This document shows, one piece after another, positions 24,046 to 31,853 of a DNA stretch of 64,000 nucleotides (positions are counted from its first letter, which is position 1; each line of letters begins with the position of its first letter). The translations under genes and the position numbers were made by a program. The stretch is from Sphaerimonospora mesophila NBRC 14179 = JCM 3151 (lineage in GTDB: Bacteria > Actinomycetota > Actinomycetes > Streptosporangiales > Streptosporangiaceae). Location: positions 1 through 64,000 of the forward strand of contig BCRI01000012.1 of NCBI GenBank assembly GCA_001552515.1, written 5' to 3'. The notes under the pieces are model-generated. The model worked only from the letters and a program-made list of their open reading frames with translations. It had not been told where the DNA came from and did not search any database.

Positions 24046-24096
24046 CGCTCCGACCGCTCCGACCGCTCCAACCGCTCCAACCGCTCCAACCGCTCC
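24046..24096. repeat. 9-bp tandem repeat
   Basis: Five complete units and a partial sixth of CGCTCC(G/A)AC: two with GAC, three with AAC, then CGCTCC. The repeat lies in non-coding sequence between the PPOX gene and the small secreted-protein gene, so slippage could vary its length without affecting a protein. Confidence 0.85.
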
Positions 24097-24223
24097 GGAT
24101 CACCGGCGACCTCGTGCGGCCTGAAGATGGTCCTCGAAGCGGGCGACTCCCGCTGACGGAGTCCGGTGCGCATCACGGCCCGGTCGCCGACGAGGCGAGC
24201 GTATCCGCCGTGCGCGGAGCATT

Positions 24224-24242
24224 CAATCACGCAGAGTGATTG
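24224..24242. promoter_or_regulatory. BldD-type binding site upstream of the 24352 gene
   Basis: CAATCACGCAGAGTGATTG is a perfect inverted repeat with 7-bp arms around GCAGA. Positions 24226-24240 match every defined base of the published BldD consensus NTNACNC(A/T)GNGTNAN. BldD bound to cyclic di-GMP represses developmental genes in streptomycetes and relatives. The site is 110 nt upstream of the secreted-protein start. Confidence 0.72.
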
Positions 24243-24351
24243 ACATGTCACTCTCCATTACCTGATGATGGCCGTGTCAAGGGTGTTCCATGGGGCGGAA
24301 GCGGACGGCGAGAGCTCTACAGGCGTGCCCTGAGGTGGTCGAGCGAGGGGA

Positions 24352-24669
24352 GTGAAGGTGTTCAGCACGGTTCTCGGGCTGGCCGCGGTGTCGGCCACGG
24401 CGTTTCTCGCGGGGGCGGGACCGAGCGATGAGGTCAAGGGCGAGGTCGTCGTGTTCACCACCGAGGTCGAGCAGCTCAGCAGGTATCAGAACCTGCCGGC
24501 GGGTAGCTGCCGGCGGCTTCCGCCGACCGCTCACGTGCTGATCAATCTCACCGGCTCCAGGGTGTTCATCCACGCCACGCCGTCGTGCCTCGGCCCCGGC
24601 ATCCCCGTCGATCCGAACCACGGCTGGCACGCTCCGCCCAGCGGGCAGTTCAGTTTCTCCGTCGCCTGA
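24352..24669 (+). CDS. Small secreted protein of unknown function
   Basis: A 105-aa protein with a signal peptide (MKVFSTVLGLAAVSATAFLA, cleavage near GAGPS). The mature part of about 80 residues has two Cys (AGSCRRLPPTAHVLINLTGS and ATPSCLGPGIPV), likely a disulfide, and short beta-strand-like segments. I recognise no family. GTG 24352 has GAGGGGAG upstream. A BldD-type palindrome lies in front, so it may be expressed during development. It appears to be monocistronic. Confidence 0.62.
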   Translation: MKVFSTVLGLAAVSATAFLAGAGPSDEVKGEVVVFTTEVEQLSRYQNLPAGSCRRLPPTAHVLINLTGSRVFIHATPSCLGPGIPVDPNHGWHAPPSGQFSFSVA

Positions 24670-25016
24670 TCGGCGCGGGTGAGCCCAGAGGGTCATCGGG
24701 TCGGCGGCCATCCGGCTCGACCGCCGACTAAATCACCGCGAACGATTCCGATCGCCTGACCGGCGACGACGCTCCGTTTCATGTCCATGGCCGGTAATTC
24801 GATTCAACACGCGATTTTCCACCGGGCGCCGGATGTCCGTAGGGGCGAAAGCGGATCCGGCGCTTGGACCGATCCACGCCGCTCCGGATCGCTGACGCGG
24901 CGTCGATGAATCATTTCGCCGGAGGCCTCCCCGGCCGTCCGACGCCGAGTCCGGATCAGCCGATGAAACGCATTTCGATGAGGTGCGCCGCAGGCGGAGC
25001 AGAACGGAGTTGCTGC
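24670..25016. other. Intergenic region upstream of the biosynthetic locus
   Basis: About 345 bp with no gene I can support. The middle (24725-24825) is less GC-rich than its surroundings and probably holds the promoter of the operon at 25017, but I can assign no -10/-35 pair or operator. Confidence 0.5.
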
Positions 25017-26081
25017 GTGTTACACAGTTTCATCCTCGGAATGGGCAGAGCCGGGGGAGGACTGCATCTTCCGGCGCTCGCCAGAACGCGCTCGCTGAGC
25101 CCCGGCCTGTTCGCTCCCGGGCCGGTCGTCGCCCACGATCCTTTCCGGCCGCCTTCCGGCATGACCGGTGTCGTCATGGCCGACACCCTTGAGGAGGCGG
25201 CCGCGCTGACTCCCCCGCACCGCACCGTGGTGCACATCTGCACGCCGCCGCAGATCCGCCTGGGCGTGCTGGAGCGGCTGGCCGGGCTCGGCTATCGAAA
25301 GATCATCGTGGAGAAGCCGCTGGCCCTGGATCTGGTGGGACTGGCGGCGATCGCCCGGTTGCGGCGCAGCCGGGGACTGGAGATCACCGTCGCCACCCAA
25401 TGGCTCCACAGCGACCTGACCCGTCGGCTGCGCGAGGCCGTGGACACGGAGGAGTTCGGCAGGCTGCGCGGCATCCGCTTCGTGCAGAACAAGCCCCGGT
25501 TCACCCGCAGCGCCATGGTCCCCGATCACCCCACCGCCTTCGACGTGGAGGTGCCGCACGCGCTGGCCGTGGTGCTCACCCTCGCGGGCGGCGCCCGGAT
25601 CACCGGCGCGTCCTGGGCGGACATGGCGACCGGTCGGTTCCGGCTGCCCCGCCTGGGCCGCGCCGCGCTCCGGCTGGAGCACCACTCCGGCGTGCGCACC
25701 GAGATCGACTCGGATCTGACCTCGCCCGTTCGTGAGCGCCGCATCACCCTGGAATTCGAGCGGGCGACTCTCACCGGCCACTATCCCTGCAGCGACACGG
25801 ACCACACCGCGCAACTCCGGGTGGTGGCCGAGGGCCGTGATGCGATCCGGACCGTCTTCGACGACGACGCCCTTTCCGCCTTCGTCCGCTGCACCTACTC
25901 GCGATACGGCCGTCTCCCCGCCACGCGGGGGGCGCTGCCCGTGCAGGTGGAGGCCGTACGGCTGCTCACCGAGGCAAAGGATCTGTGCGCCGCCGGTGAA
26001 CGGGAAGCCACCCAGCGCGAGGAGGCCCAATACGAGGAGTCACAGCACGAGGAGGAACGGCGTGTCCACGGCGTCCGCTGA
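25017..26081 (+). CDS. Gfo/Idh/MocA-family oxidoreductase 1
   Basis: A 354-aa NAD(P)-dependent oxidoreductase. The Rossmann opening is FILGMGRAGGGLHLPALART, with GxGxxG slightly altered (GMGRAGGG). The family Glu-Lys-Pro motif is present as KIIVEKPLALDLVGLAAIAR, and EVPHALAVVL supplies the later His. GTG 25017 has ACGGAG 7 nt upstream; the frame is open for 51 more codons upstream, but that sequence looks non-coding. The Glu-rich C-terminal tail (residues about 330-354) runs into the ribosome binding site of the next gene, which overlaps by 20 nt. Family members oxidise or reduce sugar or cyclitol hydroxyls. First gene of operon 1. Confidence 0.78.
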   Translation: MLHSFILGMGRAGGGLHLPALARTRSLSPGLFAPGPVVAHDPFRPPSGMTGVVMADTLEEAAALTPPHRTVVHICTPPQIRLGVLERLAGLGYRKIIVEKPLALDLVGLAAIARLRRSRGLEITVATQWLHSDLTRRLREAVDTEEFGRLRGIRFVQNKPRFTRSAMVPDHPTAFDVEVPHALAVVLTLAGGARITGASWADMATGRFRLPRLGRAALRLEHHSGVRTEIDSDLTSPVRERRITLEFERATLTGHYPCSDTDHTAQLRVVAEGRDAIRTVFDDDALSAFVRCTYSRYGRLPATRGALPVQVEAVRLLTEAKDLCAAGEREATQREEAQYEESQHEEERRVHGVR

Positions 26082-27036
26082 GCCCGGCCCGGCCCCGACC
26101 CCGGCCGCCTCGGCTCCCGCTCCTGCGCCCGTGGCCGGTGGGCGGCTGCCGGGCGGGATCGTGTCGGGCGGGATCGCGCTGGCCGGGATCGGCGACGAGG
26201 CGGCACCGGATCTGCCCGGGCAGCTCGACGCCGTGCGTGAGCTGGGCTGGAACCGCCTCGAGCTGCGTACGATCGCCGGCGTTCCCATCGCACGGCTGGA
26301 CGAGACGGCCTTCGCCCGATCGGCTGATCGCATCCGTACGGCCGGTGTCGCCGTGGTCGGCGTGGCCTCCAAGATCGGCGACTGGTCCCGGCCGGTGACC
26401 GGGGATTTCGCGCTCGACCTGGCCGAGCTCGAGGTGGTCGCCCGGCGCTGCCCCGTCCTGGGCACCCGCCTGGTGCGCGTCATGTCCTATCCCTCAGGCG
26501 GACTGCCGGAGGCGGAATGGGGACGCCGCGCCCTGAGCCGGCTGCGTGAGCTGACCCGCCGGGCCGAGGACGCCGGGCTGCTGCTGGCGCTGGAGAACTG
26601 CGCGGGCTGGGCGGGCGATCGTGCCGAACGCATGCTGGACCTGGTGACCGCGATCGACAGCCCGGCGTTCCGGTTGCTGTTCGACACCGGCAACGGCGTC
26701 GCGTACGGATACTCGTCGCCGGAGATGCTCGCCGCTGTCATCGGCCATGTGGCGCATGTGCACGTCAAGGACGCGGTGATCGGCTCGGACGGCGGGGTCG
26801 GTTTCGTGTCGCCCGGCGTCGGCACGGCACACGTCGCGGAGTGCCTGCGCATGCTGCTGGCCCACGGCTACACCGGAGTGCTCTCCATCGAGCCCCATCT
26901 GCACCTGCGCCCACACCTTTCCGGCGTGGGCGACCCCGGCAGCGGAGACCACGCCGCCTTCGTGGCGTACGGACGGGCGCTGGAACGGCTGGTGGGCCGG
27001 ATCGCTCCCGCCGAAGACGCGGGGAGGACTCGTTGA
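26062..27036 (+). CDS. Sugar phosphate isomerase/epimerase-type TIM barrel protein
   Basis: A 324-aa protein of the AP-endonuclease-2/IolE/IolI superfamily. After a Pro/Ala-rich lead of about 30 residues: IALAGIGDEAAPDLPGQLDA, LGWNRLELRTIAGVPI, GLLLALENCAGWAGD, FRLLFDTGNGVAYGY, HVAHVHVKDAVIG and GYTGVLSIEPHLH. The Glu, Asp, His and Glu of the barrel metal site are all in place. GTG 26062 has GGAGG upstream and overlaps the previous gene. Likely an isomerase, epimerase or dehydratase acting on a keto-sugar or keto-inositol produced by the adjacent Gfo/Idh enzyme. Confidence 0.82.
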   Translation: MSTASAEPGPAPTPAASAPAPAPVAGGRLPGGIVSGGIALAGIGDEAAPDLPGQLDAVRELGWNRLELRTIAGVPIARLDETAFARSADRIRTAGVAVVGVASKIGDWSRPVTGDFALDLAELEVVARRCPVLGTRLVRVMSYPSGGLPEAEWGRRALSRLRELTRRAEDAGLLLALENCAGWAGDRAERMLDLVTAIDSPAFRLLFDTGNGVAYGYSSPEMLAAVIGHVAHVHVKDAVIGSDGGVGFVSPGVGTAHVAECLRMLLAHGYTGVLSIEPHLHLRPHLSGVGDPGSGDHAAFVAYGRALERLVGRIAPAEDAGRTR

Positions 27037-28343
27037 CCGCACCGATGCCGGTCGTGCCGCCTCCTCCGCTCGCGCCCGAAGACCGCGATCTGCTGCTGTG
27101 GCTGCTGCGCCTGCCCACGGCGGGTCCGCTGGAGACCGGTGCCGGTGCGCCCGCGCCACGACTGCGGGAGGCACAGGCCGGTTACGCGCGGGCCGCCGCC
27201 GCGATCGGCTTCCGGGCCGTACGGCACGCGCCCCCCGAGGCCGCCGAGCTGGACCGCCCCGACGTCCCCGCGCCCGTACGCGCGGCACGCGATCTGCCGG
27301 GTTTCCTCGCCGACCAGCCCAGCCTGGTGCTGCGGCTGGGGCCGGAACTGCCCGCCGCACGCACCGTGATGTTCAACGTGCACCTGGACACCGTCGCGGG
27401 TCGCCAGCCGGTCCGGTTCGACGGCGATCACTTCTACGGACGCGGTGCGGTCGACGCCAAGGGACCGGCGGTGGCGCTGCTCGCCGGGGTGCGCGCCGCG
27501 CGGGCGCTGCGCCCGACCATCGGCTGTGACATCGGCGTACTGATCCAGGCCGTGGCCGGTGAGGAGGGCGGCGCCATGGGCGTCTTCGGCACCAGACCGC
27601 TCGTGGAGCGGGGATACATCGGGCGGCTCAACGTCTTCTGCGAGCCCACCCGGCTGCGGTTTCTGCCGCGGAGCACGGCGGCGATGACCGCGCGTGTGGT
27701 GGTCGACGGCGCCGACGCCGTCGACGACCATGCCGCCACCGGACACAACGCCGGCGTGCTGCTGGGCTTCCTCACCCAGCATCTCGCCCGGGCGCTCGAC
27801 CGGCCGGCGACGGAAGGCGGGGTGTGCGTGGCCGGCCTGCACACCGGCACGCGGCACAACAAGGTCTACGGACGCGGCTCGCTGCTGCTCAACCTGGCCT
27901 ACGCCTCGGCCGACGTCGGACGGCGGCTGGAGCGTGACCTGCGGGCCGCCCTGGACGACGGGCTCGACGCGTTCTGCGAGGCCTTCGCGGACACGGCGCT
28001 GTTCGCCAGGACCGCGGCCGACGCGCGTGCCATCACCCGGCTGGAGTGGCTCAAACGCGGGCTGCCCGTCCTGGACGACCACGACGTCTGGGGGCACCGG
28101 CTGCTGCGCGACATGGCCGGGATCGAGCCGTGGCCGTGCCACGAACCCGGCTTCACCTGCGACGCCATCTGGATGTCGGGCATCGCCGATGCCTGCACCG
28201 TGGTGCTCGGCCCGGGCGATCTGGCCGCCAACAACGCCCACGCCGCGGGGGAGTTCGTCGGGGTCGGCGAGCTCGCGGAGTTCGCCGACGCGGTGGCCAG
28301 GCTGCTGGCGGCCTTCGCCGACGACAGGAGCGGACGACCATGA
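27033..28343 (+). CDS. M20-family metallohydrolase (ArgE/DapE type)
   Basis: A 436-aa zinc hydrolase of the M20 peptidase/deacylase family. Metal and catalytic motifs: MFNVHLDTVAG (His-x-Asp), FYGRGAVDAKGPAVALLAGV (bridging Asp) and QAVAGEEGGAMGVFG (general base Glu-Glu). The following FCEPTRLRF supplies the Glu/Asp ligand region, and the final NNAHAAGEFVGVGEL the last His. Members remove acyl groups from amino acids or cleave carrier-linked intermediates (LysW or AmCP pathways), so it could deprotect an amino intermediate. TTG 27033 overlaps the previous stop, with GGGGAGG upstream; ATG 27045 is an alternative. Confidence 0.82.
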   Translation: MTAPMPVVPPPPLAPEDRDLLLWLLRLPTAGPLETGAGAPAPRLREAQAGYARAAAAIGFRAVRHAPPEAAELDRPDVPAPVRAARDLPGFLADQPSLVLRLGPELPAARTVMFNVHLDTVAGRQPVRFDGDHFYGRGAVDAKGPAVALLAGVRAARALRPTIGCDIGVLIQAVAGEEGGAMGVFGTRPLVERGYIGRLNVFCEPTRLRFLPRSTAAMTARVVVDGADAVDDHAATGHNAGVLLGFLTQHLARALDRPATEGGVCVAGLHTGTRHNKVYGRGSLLLNLAYASADVGRRLERDLRAALDDGLDAFCEAFADTALFARTAADARAITRLEWLKRGLPVLDDHDVWGHRLLRDMAGIEPWPCHEPGFTCDAIWMSGIADACTVVLGPGDLAANNAHAAGEFVGVGELAEFADAVARLLAAFADDRSGRP

Positions 28344-29509
28344 GGCCGGCGGACACGCACCTGGCGGCCACCGCGCCGTGTCCCGCATCGCGTATCGGAC
28401 CCGCCCCGGCGGCGCCGGAGATCGTCCGGGTGCGCTACGCCGACCTGCTCGGCTTCACCTCTGCGGTGTTCGCCGGCCGGGGGATGGCGGCCGAGCAGGC
28501 GCACGAGGCCGCACGGGCGCTGTGCTACGGCGATCTCACCGGAATGGACTCGCATGGCCTGGTCAATCTGACCCGGATCTACCTGCCGCTGATCGACGAG
28601 GGGCGGATCGACCCCCGGGCTCGGCCCCGTACGGTCGCCGACCGCGGCGCCGCCGTGCTCATCGCCGCCGAAAGGGCGCTCGGCCTGTGGATCGCCGGGG
28701 CCGCCATGGACGTGGCCGTGGAGCGTGCCATGCGGTACGGCGTCAGCGTGGTCGCCGTGCGCGGCGCCACCCACCTCGGCTGCGCCGGGCATCACGCGCT
28801 GCGCGCGGTGGAGCGGGGAATGATCGGGCTGGTCGCCAGCAACTGCGGCGGGCAGCGGATCGCGAGGCCACCGGGTGGTGCGCTCGCGATGCTCGGCACC
28901 AACCCGCTCAGCGTCGCCGCCCCGGCCGGCGAACACCCCCCGTTCGTGCTCGACATGAGCACGACCGCCGCGCCGACCGGCCGCATTCGCCAGGCCGCGC
29001 GGGCCGGTCGGACCGTACCCGAGGGGCTGCTCCGCGACGACGGGGGCGCTCCCGTGACCGACCCGGCCGCCTTCGACGCCGGGCGGGCGCATCTGATGTG
29101 GCTGGGCGGTGAGGCCGCGCAGCACAAGGGGTTCGGGCTGGGCATCGCGGTCGAGGTGCTGGCCGCGCTGGTGCCGGGCGCCGGGCTCGGCGCACACCCC
29201 GACGCGCTCCGCGGAGACGGCGGCCCGAGCGGGCGCGACGACGACATCGGCTTCTTCTTGATGGCGGTCGCGCCGGGTGCGCTGCGCGAGGGGGCCGAGG
29301 CCGACGCGGGCACCCTGTTCGGCGCGTTGCTCGCCTGCCCACCCGCCGACCCCGCCCGGCCGGTGCGCTACCCCGGCTGGCACGAGCATCGGCGTGCCCA
29401 GGAGCGGCTGCGTACGGGTGTCCCGCTCGACGCGGCGGTGTACGCGGAGCTGACCGAGGTCGCGGCGCGGGCGGGCCTGGCCGTACCCGACGTTCTGGAG
29501 GACAGTTGA
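28340..29509 (+). CDS. Ldh2/malate-dehydrogenase-family oxidoreductase
   Basis: A 389-aa NAD(P)-dependent oxidoreductase of the Ldh2 (L-sulfolactate/malate dehydrogenase, DpkA) family, which does not use a Rossmann fold. Family signatures: ARALCYGDLTGMDSHGLVNL, VVAVRGATHLGCAGHHALRA, RPPGGALAMLGTNPLSVAAP and FVLDMSTTAAPTGRIRQAAR. The Ser/His of the active site (MDSHG) and the H-x-G motif (THLGCAGHH) are present. These enzymes reduce 2-keto acids or cyclic imines. ATG 28340 is coupled to the previous stop. Confidence 0.83.
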   Translation: MRPADTHLAATAPCPASRIGPAPAAPEIVRVRYADLLGFTSAVFAGRGMAAEQAHEAARALCYGDLTGMDSHGLVNLTRIYLPLIDEGRIDPRARPRTVADRGAAVLIAAERALGLWIAGAAMDVAVERAMRYGVSVVAVRGATHLGCAGHHALRAVERGMIGLVASNCGGQRIARPPGGALAMLGTNPLSVAAPAGEHPPFVLDMSTTAAPTGRIRQAARAGRTVPEGLLRDDGGAPVTDPAAFDAGRAHLMWLGGEAAQHKGFGLGIAVEVLAALVPGAGLGAHPDALRGDGGPSGRDDDIGFFLMAVAPGALREGAEADAGTLFGALLACPPADPARPVRYPGWHEHRRAQERLRTGVPLDAAVYAELTEVAARAGLAVPDVLEDS

Positions 29510-30429
29510 CGGCTCCACTGCGGGTCGGGGTCATCGGCCTCGGCGTGATCTCCCGTTTCTATCTGGCGGCGCTGCGCGACTCGGCGACGCTGCGGCTGTG
29601 CGCGGTGTGCGACCGGGATCCGGCGGCGCCGGCCCTCCGGGCCGCTGAGGTGCCCGGCTACCGCGACCACGTGCGGTTGCTGGAGGAGTCGCGCCCGGAC
29701 GCGGTGGTCGTCACCGTGCCCAACGACGCGCACGCGCGGGTCTGCGCGGACGCGCTGGAGCGTGGGGTGGCCGTGTGCGTGGAGAAGCCGCTCGCCCTGG
29801 ACGCCGCCCAGGGGGAGCGGCTGGTACGGCTCGCGGCGGACGTGGGCGTTCCGCTGTTCACGGCCTTCCACCGCCGGTACAACGACGAGGTCGCCCGGCT
29901 CCGGGCCGAAACGGCCGGGGCACGGGCCGAGGAGCTGACGGTGCGTTACCTGGAGCGCATCGAGGAGCACGCGGGTGCGGACAGCTGGTACCTGGACCCC
30001 GGGCGATGCGGCGGGGGATGCGTGGCCGACAACGGGCCCAACGCGTTCGATCTGGTCGATCGGCTGGTGGGCCCGGCCGAGGCGGTGTCCGCCCGGATCA
30101 CCCGGGATGCCACCGGCGTCGACCGGCGGGCCGACATCGAACTGCGCGCCGGGCCGACGCGGGTCCGGGTGCTGCTCGACTGGTCCTACCAGGGGGAACG
30201 CAAGGACATCGACGTCTGGCTGGCCGACGGCCGGACCCTGCACGCCGACATGCTGGCCGGCCACCCGGGGTTCAAGGGATCACTGTGGCACGAGTACGTG
30301 GGCGTGCTGCGCGCGTTCGAGCGACGGGTGCGGGACGGGACGGGCGACGGCGACGGCGGGCTGCCCGCCCTGCGGCTCGTGTCGGACGTGTACCGGCTGG
30401 CGGCGGACGCCGGAAAGGAGACGGCGTGA
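29506..30429 (+). CDS. Gfo/Idh/MocA-family oxidoreductase 2
   Basis: A 307-aa NAD(P)-dependent oxidoreductase. Rossmann motif LRVGVIGLGVISRFYLAALR, Glu-Lys-Pro motif VAVCVEKPLALDAAQGERLV, and the catalytic region CVADNGPNAFDLVDRLVGP, where Asn-Gly-Pro-Asn replaces the more common Gly-x-His pattern. TTG start overlaps the previous stop (TTGA). Shorter than most relatives (about 340 aa). With the first Gfo/Idh gene at the other end, operon 1 has two such enzymes, as in aminosugar and aminocyclitol pathways. Confidence 0.82.
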   Translation: MTAPLRVGVIGLGVISRFYLAALRDSATLRLCAVCDRDPAAPALRAAEVPGYRDHVRLLEESRPDAVVVTVPNDAHARVCADALERGVAVCVEKPLALDAAQGERLVRLAADVGVPLFTAFHRRYNDEVARLRAETAGARAEELTVRYLERIEEHAGADSWYLDPGRCGGGCVADNGPNAFDLVDRLVGPAEAVSARITRDATGVDRRADIELRAGPTRVRVLLDWSYQGERKDIDVWLADGRTLHADMLAGHPGFKGSLWHEYVGVLRAFERRVRDGTGDGDGGLPALRLVSDVYRLAADAGKETA

Positions 30430-30854
30430 ACCCCTGCGAGGACGGACCCAAGCGCGTCGTGGCCGCGACCCTTGTGAAGGTCCTGGTCCATCGCCGGATG
30501 GATCGCGGCATGCGGCTGGAGCCGTACGCGAGCCGGTGCGTGCGGGCCGGCGAGGTGCACGAGCTGGTCCTCACCGACCACACCGAGACCGATGCCGGTG
30601 CGGTGATCGATCGTGTCGGGTTCGTCGGTTTCGTCGAGATCGCCAATGCGGGGGTGCTCGACCGGGGCGACGAGGTCCGGATCGGGGGTCGCCGGATCGG
30701 CGTGCTGCTCGGGTTCGACGGCTGCCACTTCCCCAACCACTACAACGTGCTGGTCCATGCCGATCCCGTGGTCACCGGCCGGGACCTGGGGCTGACGCCG
30801 GAGGCGCCGGTGGAGTTCCGGCAGGGGGAGTTCCCGGGAAATGATCACGGATGA
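30426..30854 (+). CDS. Conserved protein of unknown function, end of operon 1
   Basis: A 142-aa soluble protein I do not recognise with certainty. It reads as a small beta-barrel-like domain: VKVLVHRRMDRGMRLEPYAS, GEVHELVLTDHTETDAGAVI, DRVGFVGFVEIANAGVLDRG and GVLLGFDGCHFPNHYNVLVH. The conserved-looking His, Asp and Cys in GFDGCHFPNHYN suggest a ligand or metal site. The GTG start overlaps the previous stop, so it belongs with the M20, Ldh2 and Gfo/Idh genes and may process the same intermediate. Confidence 0.6.
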   Translation: MNPCEDGPKRVVAATLVKVLVHRRMDRGMRLEPYASRCVRAGEVHELVLTDHTETDAGAVIDRVGFVGFVEIANAGVLDRGDEVRIGGRRIGVLLGFDGCHFPNHYNVLVHADPVVTGRDLGLTPEAPVEFRQGEFPGNDHG

Positions 30855-31124
30855 ATCCGGCGGTCCTCTCACCGATTTCGCGGATATTCAAATCATATCG
30901 ACACCCTTAATGGGTGGGTTGCGCATTTTGTGTGATCAGGCGCTCCGCCGCTTTCTCTATTGGGGATAAGTAAACTTCCTTGATTCCGCGTTTACCGAAT
31001 GCCGAGCCTGGCAATCCCTGTAGCAGGAAAACGAAATCCGGCAGCCTCCCTGCGCCGTCGATTTCGTTCGGTCCGGGGTGCCCTCATCGATGGAGACGGC
31101 CCCGCATCACGAGAAAGGTCTGAA

Positions 31125-31652
31125 ATGGCCACAGATGTCAGAGAGTCCACCCGCCTGGAAGAGCGATTCCGCCTCTGGGACATCGACGGAAACGGAGTGA
31201 TCGAGCGCTCCGACTTCGAATCGGAAGCGGAGGGCATCATCAACCGCCTCGGGGTCCAGGGCACCGCGCGGGGCGCCGAGCTCAAGCAGGCGTACCTGGA
31301 CATGTTCGACCGGCTCGCCAGCGCGGCGGGCACCTCCCGGATCAGCAAGGACAAGTTCCTCCAGGTCGCCGACCAGGAGATCATCAGCAAGGGCGACGCC
31401 GGGTTCGCCAGCGTGGTACGCCCGACGATTCAGGCCATCGTCAACGTCCTGGACGTCGACGGCGACGGCGAGGTCAGCCAGGCGGAGGTCGTCAAATGGT
31501 TCGACGCCATCGGCCTGGAGCGGAGCGTGACCGACAGGGCGTTCCAGGAGCTTGACGCCAACGGCGACGGCAAGCTCTCCGTGACCGAGCTCGTCGACGC
31601 GGTTCGCGACTACCACCTCGGCAAGCACGACGTCCCTCTACTCGGCCGTTGA
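31125..31652 (+). CDS. EF-hand calcium-binding protein (calerythrin-like)
   Basis: A 175-aa protein with three canonical EF-hand loops: DIDGNGVIERSD at residues about 19-30, DVDGDGEVSQAE at about 109-120 and DANGDGKLSVTE at about 143-154. A fourth degenerate hand lies around residues 60-75 (SRISKDKFLQVAD). The length and hand arrangement match calerythrin-type actinomycete proteins, which are soluble calcium sensors or buffers. ATG 31125 has GAGAAAGG upstream. It stands alone between the two biosynthetic operons. A link to them is not shown by the sequence. Confidence 0.9.
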   Translation: MATDVRESTRLEERFRLWDIDGNGVIERSDFESEAEGIINRLGVQGTARGAELKQAYLDMFDRLASAAGTSRISKDKFLQVADQEIISKGDAGFASVVRPTIQAIVNVLDVDGDGEVSQAEVVKWFDAIGLERSVTDRAFQELDANGDGKLSVTELVDAVRDYHLGKHDVPLLGR

Positions 31653-31853
31653 TTCCGGGGCGACCGTCGCGGGCTGTCGGAAGACGCGGCGGTCGGCTCC
31701 CATGGTGAGACCGGAAGCGCGGGCCCACGAGCCGGGCGGGGGCGACCCCGAGCCCATCCCCCTGAGGCTCGGCACCGCCAGAGTCCCGCGTGAGCTCGGG
31801 GACCCGCCTCCGTCGGCCGTGTGAACGGCAACAGACCTCACAGGAAGAGAGTC

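Larger units (their letters stand above)
23975..24351. other. Intergenic region with tandem repeat and BldD-type site
   Basis: About 375 bp with no supportable gene. It contains two 10-bp repeats near 24027, a 9-bp tandem repeat at 24046-24096 and a palindrome matching the BldD consensus at 24224-24242, directly followed by a second short palindrome (TGACATGTCA, 24241-24250). Confidence 0.65.

Noticed and set aside
23419-24156. A plus-strand frame extending over the 9-bp repeat with Asp-Arg-Ser/Asn-Arg-Ser repeats.
   Set aside because: It overlaps the PPOX gene in another frame and shows only repeat-derived composition; the PPOX frame is well supported.
27033-28343. An AmCP/LysW carrier-protein pathway, suggested by the M20 hydrolase.
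   Set aside because: No small acidic carrier protein ending in EDWGE and no LysX-type ligase is present in the window.
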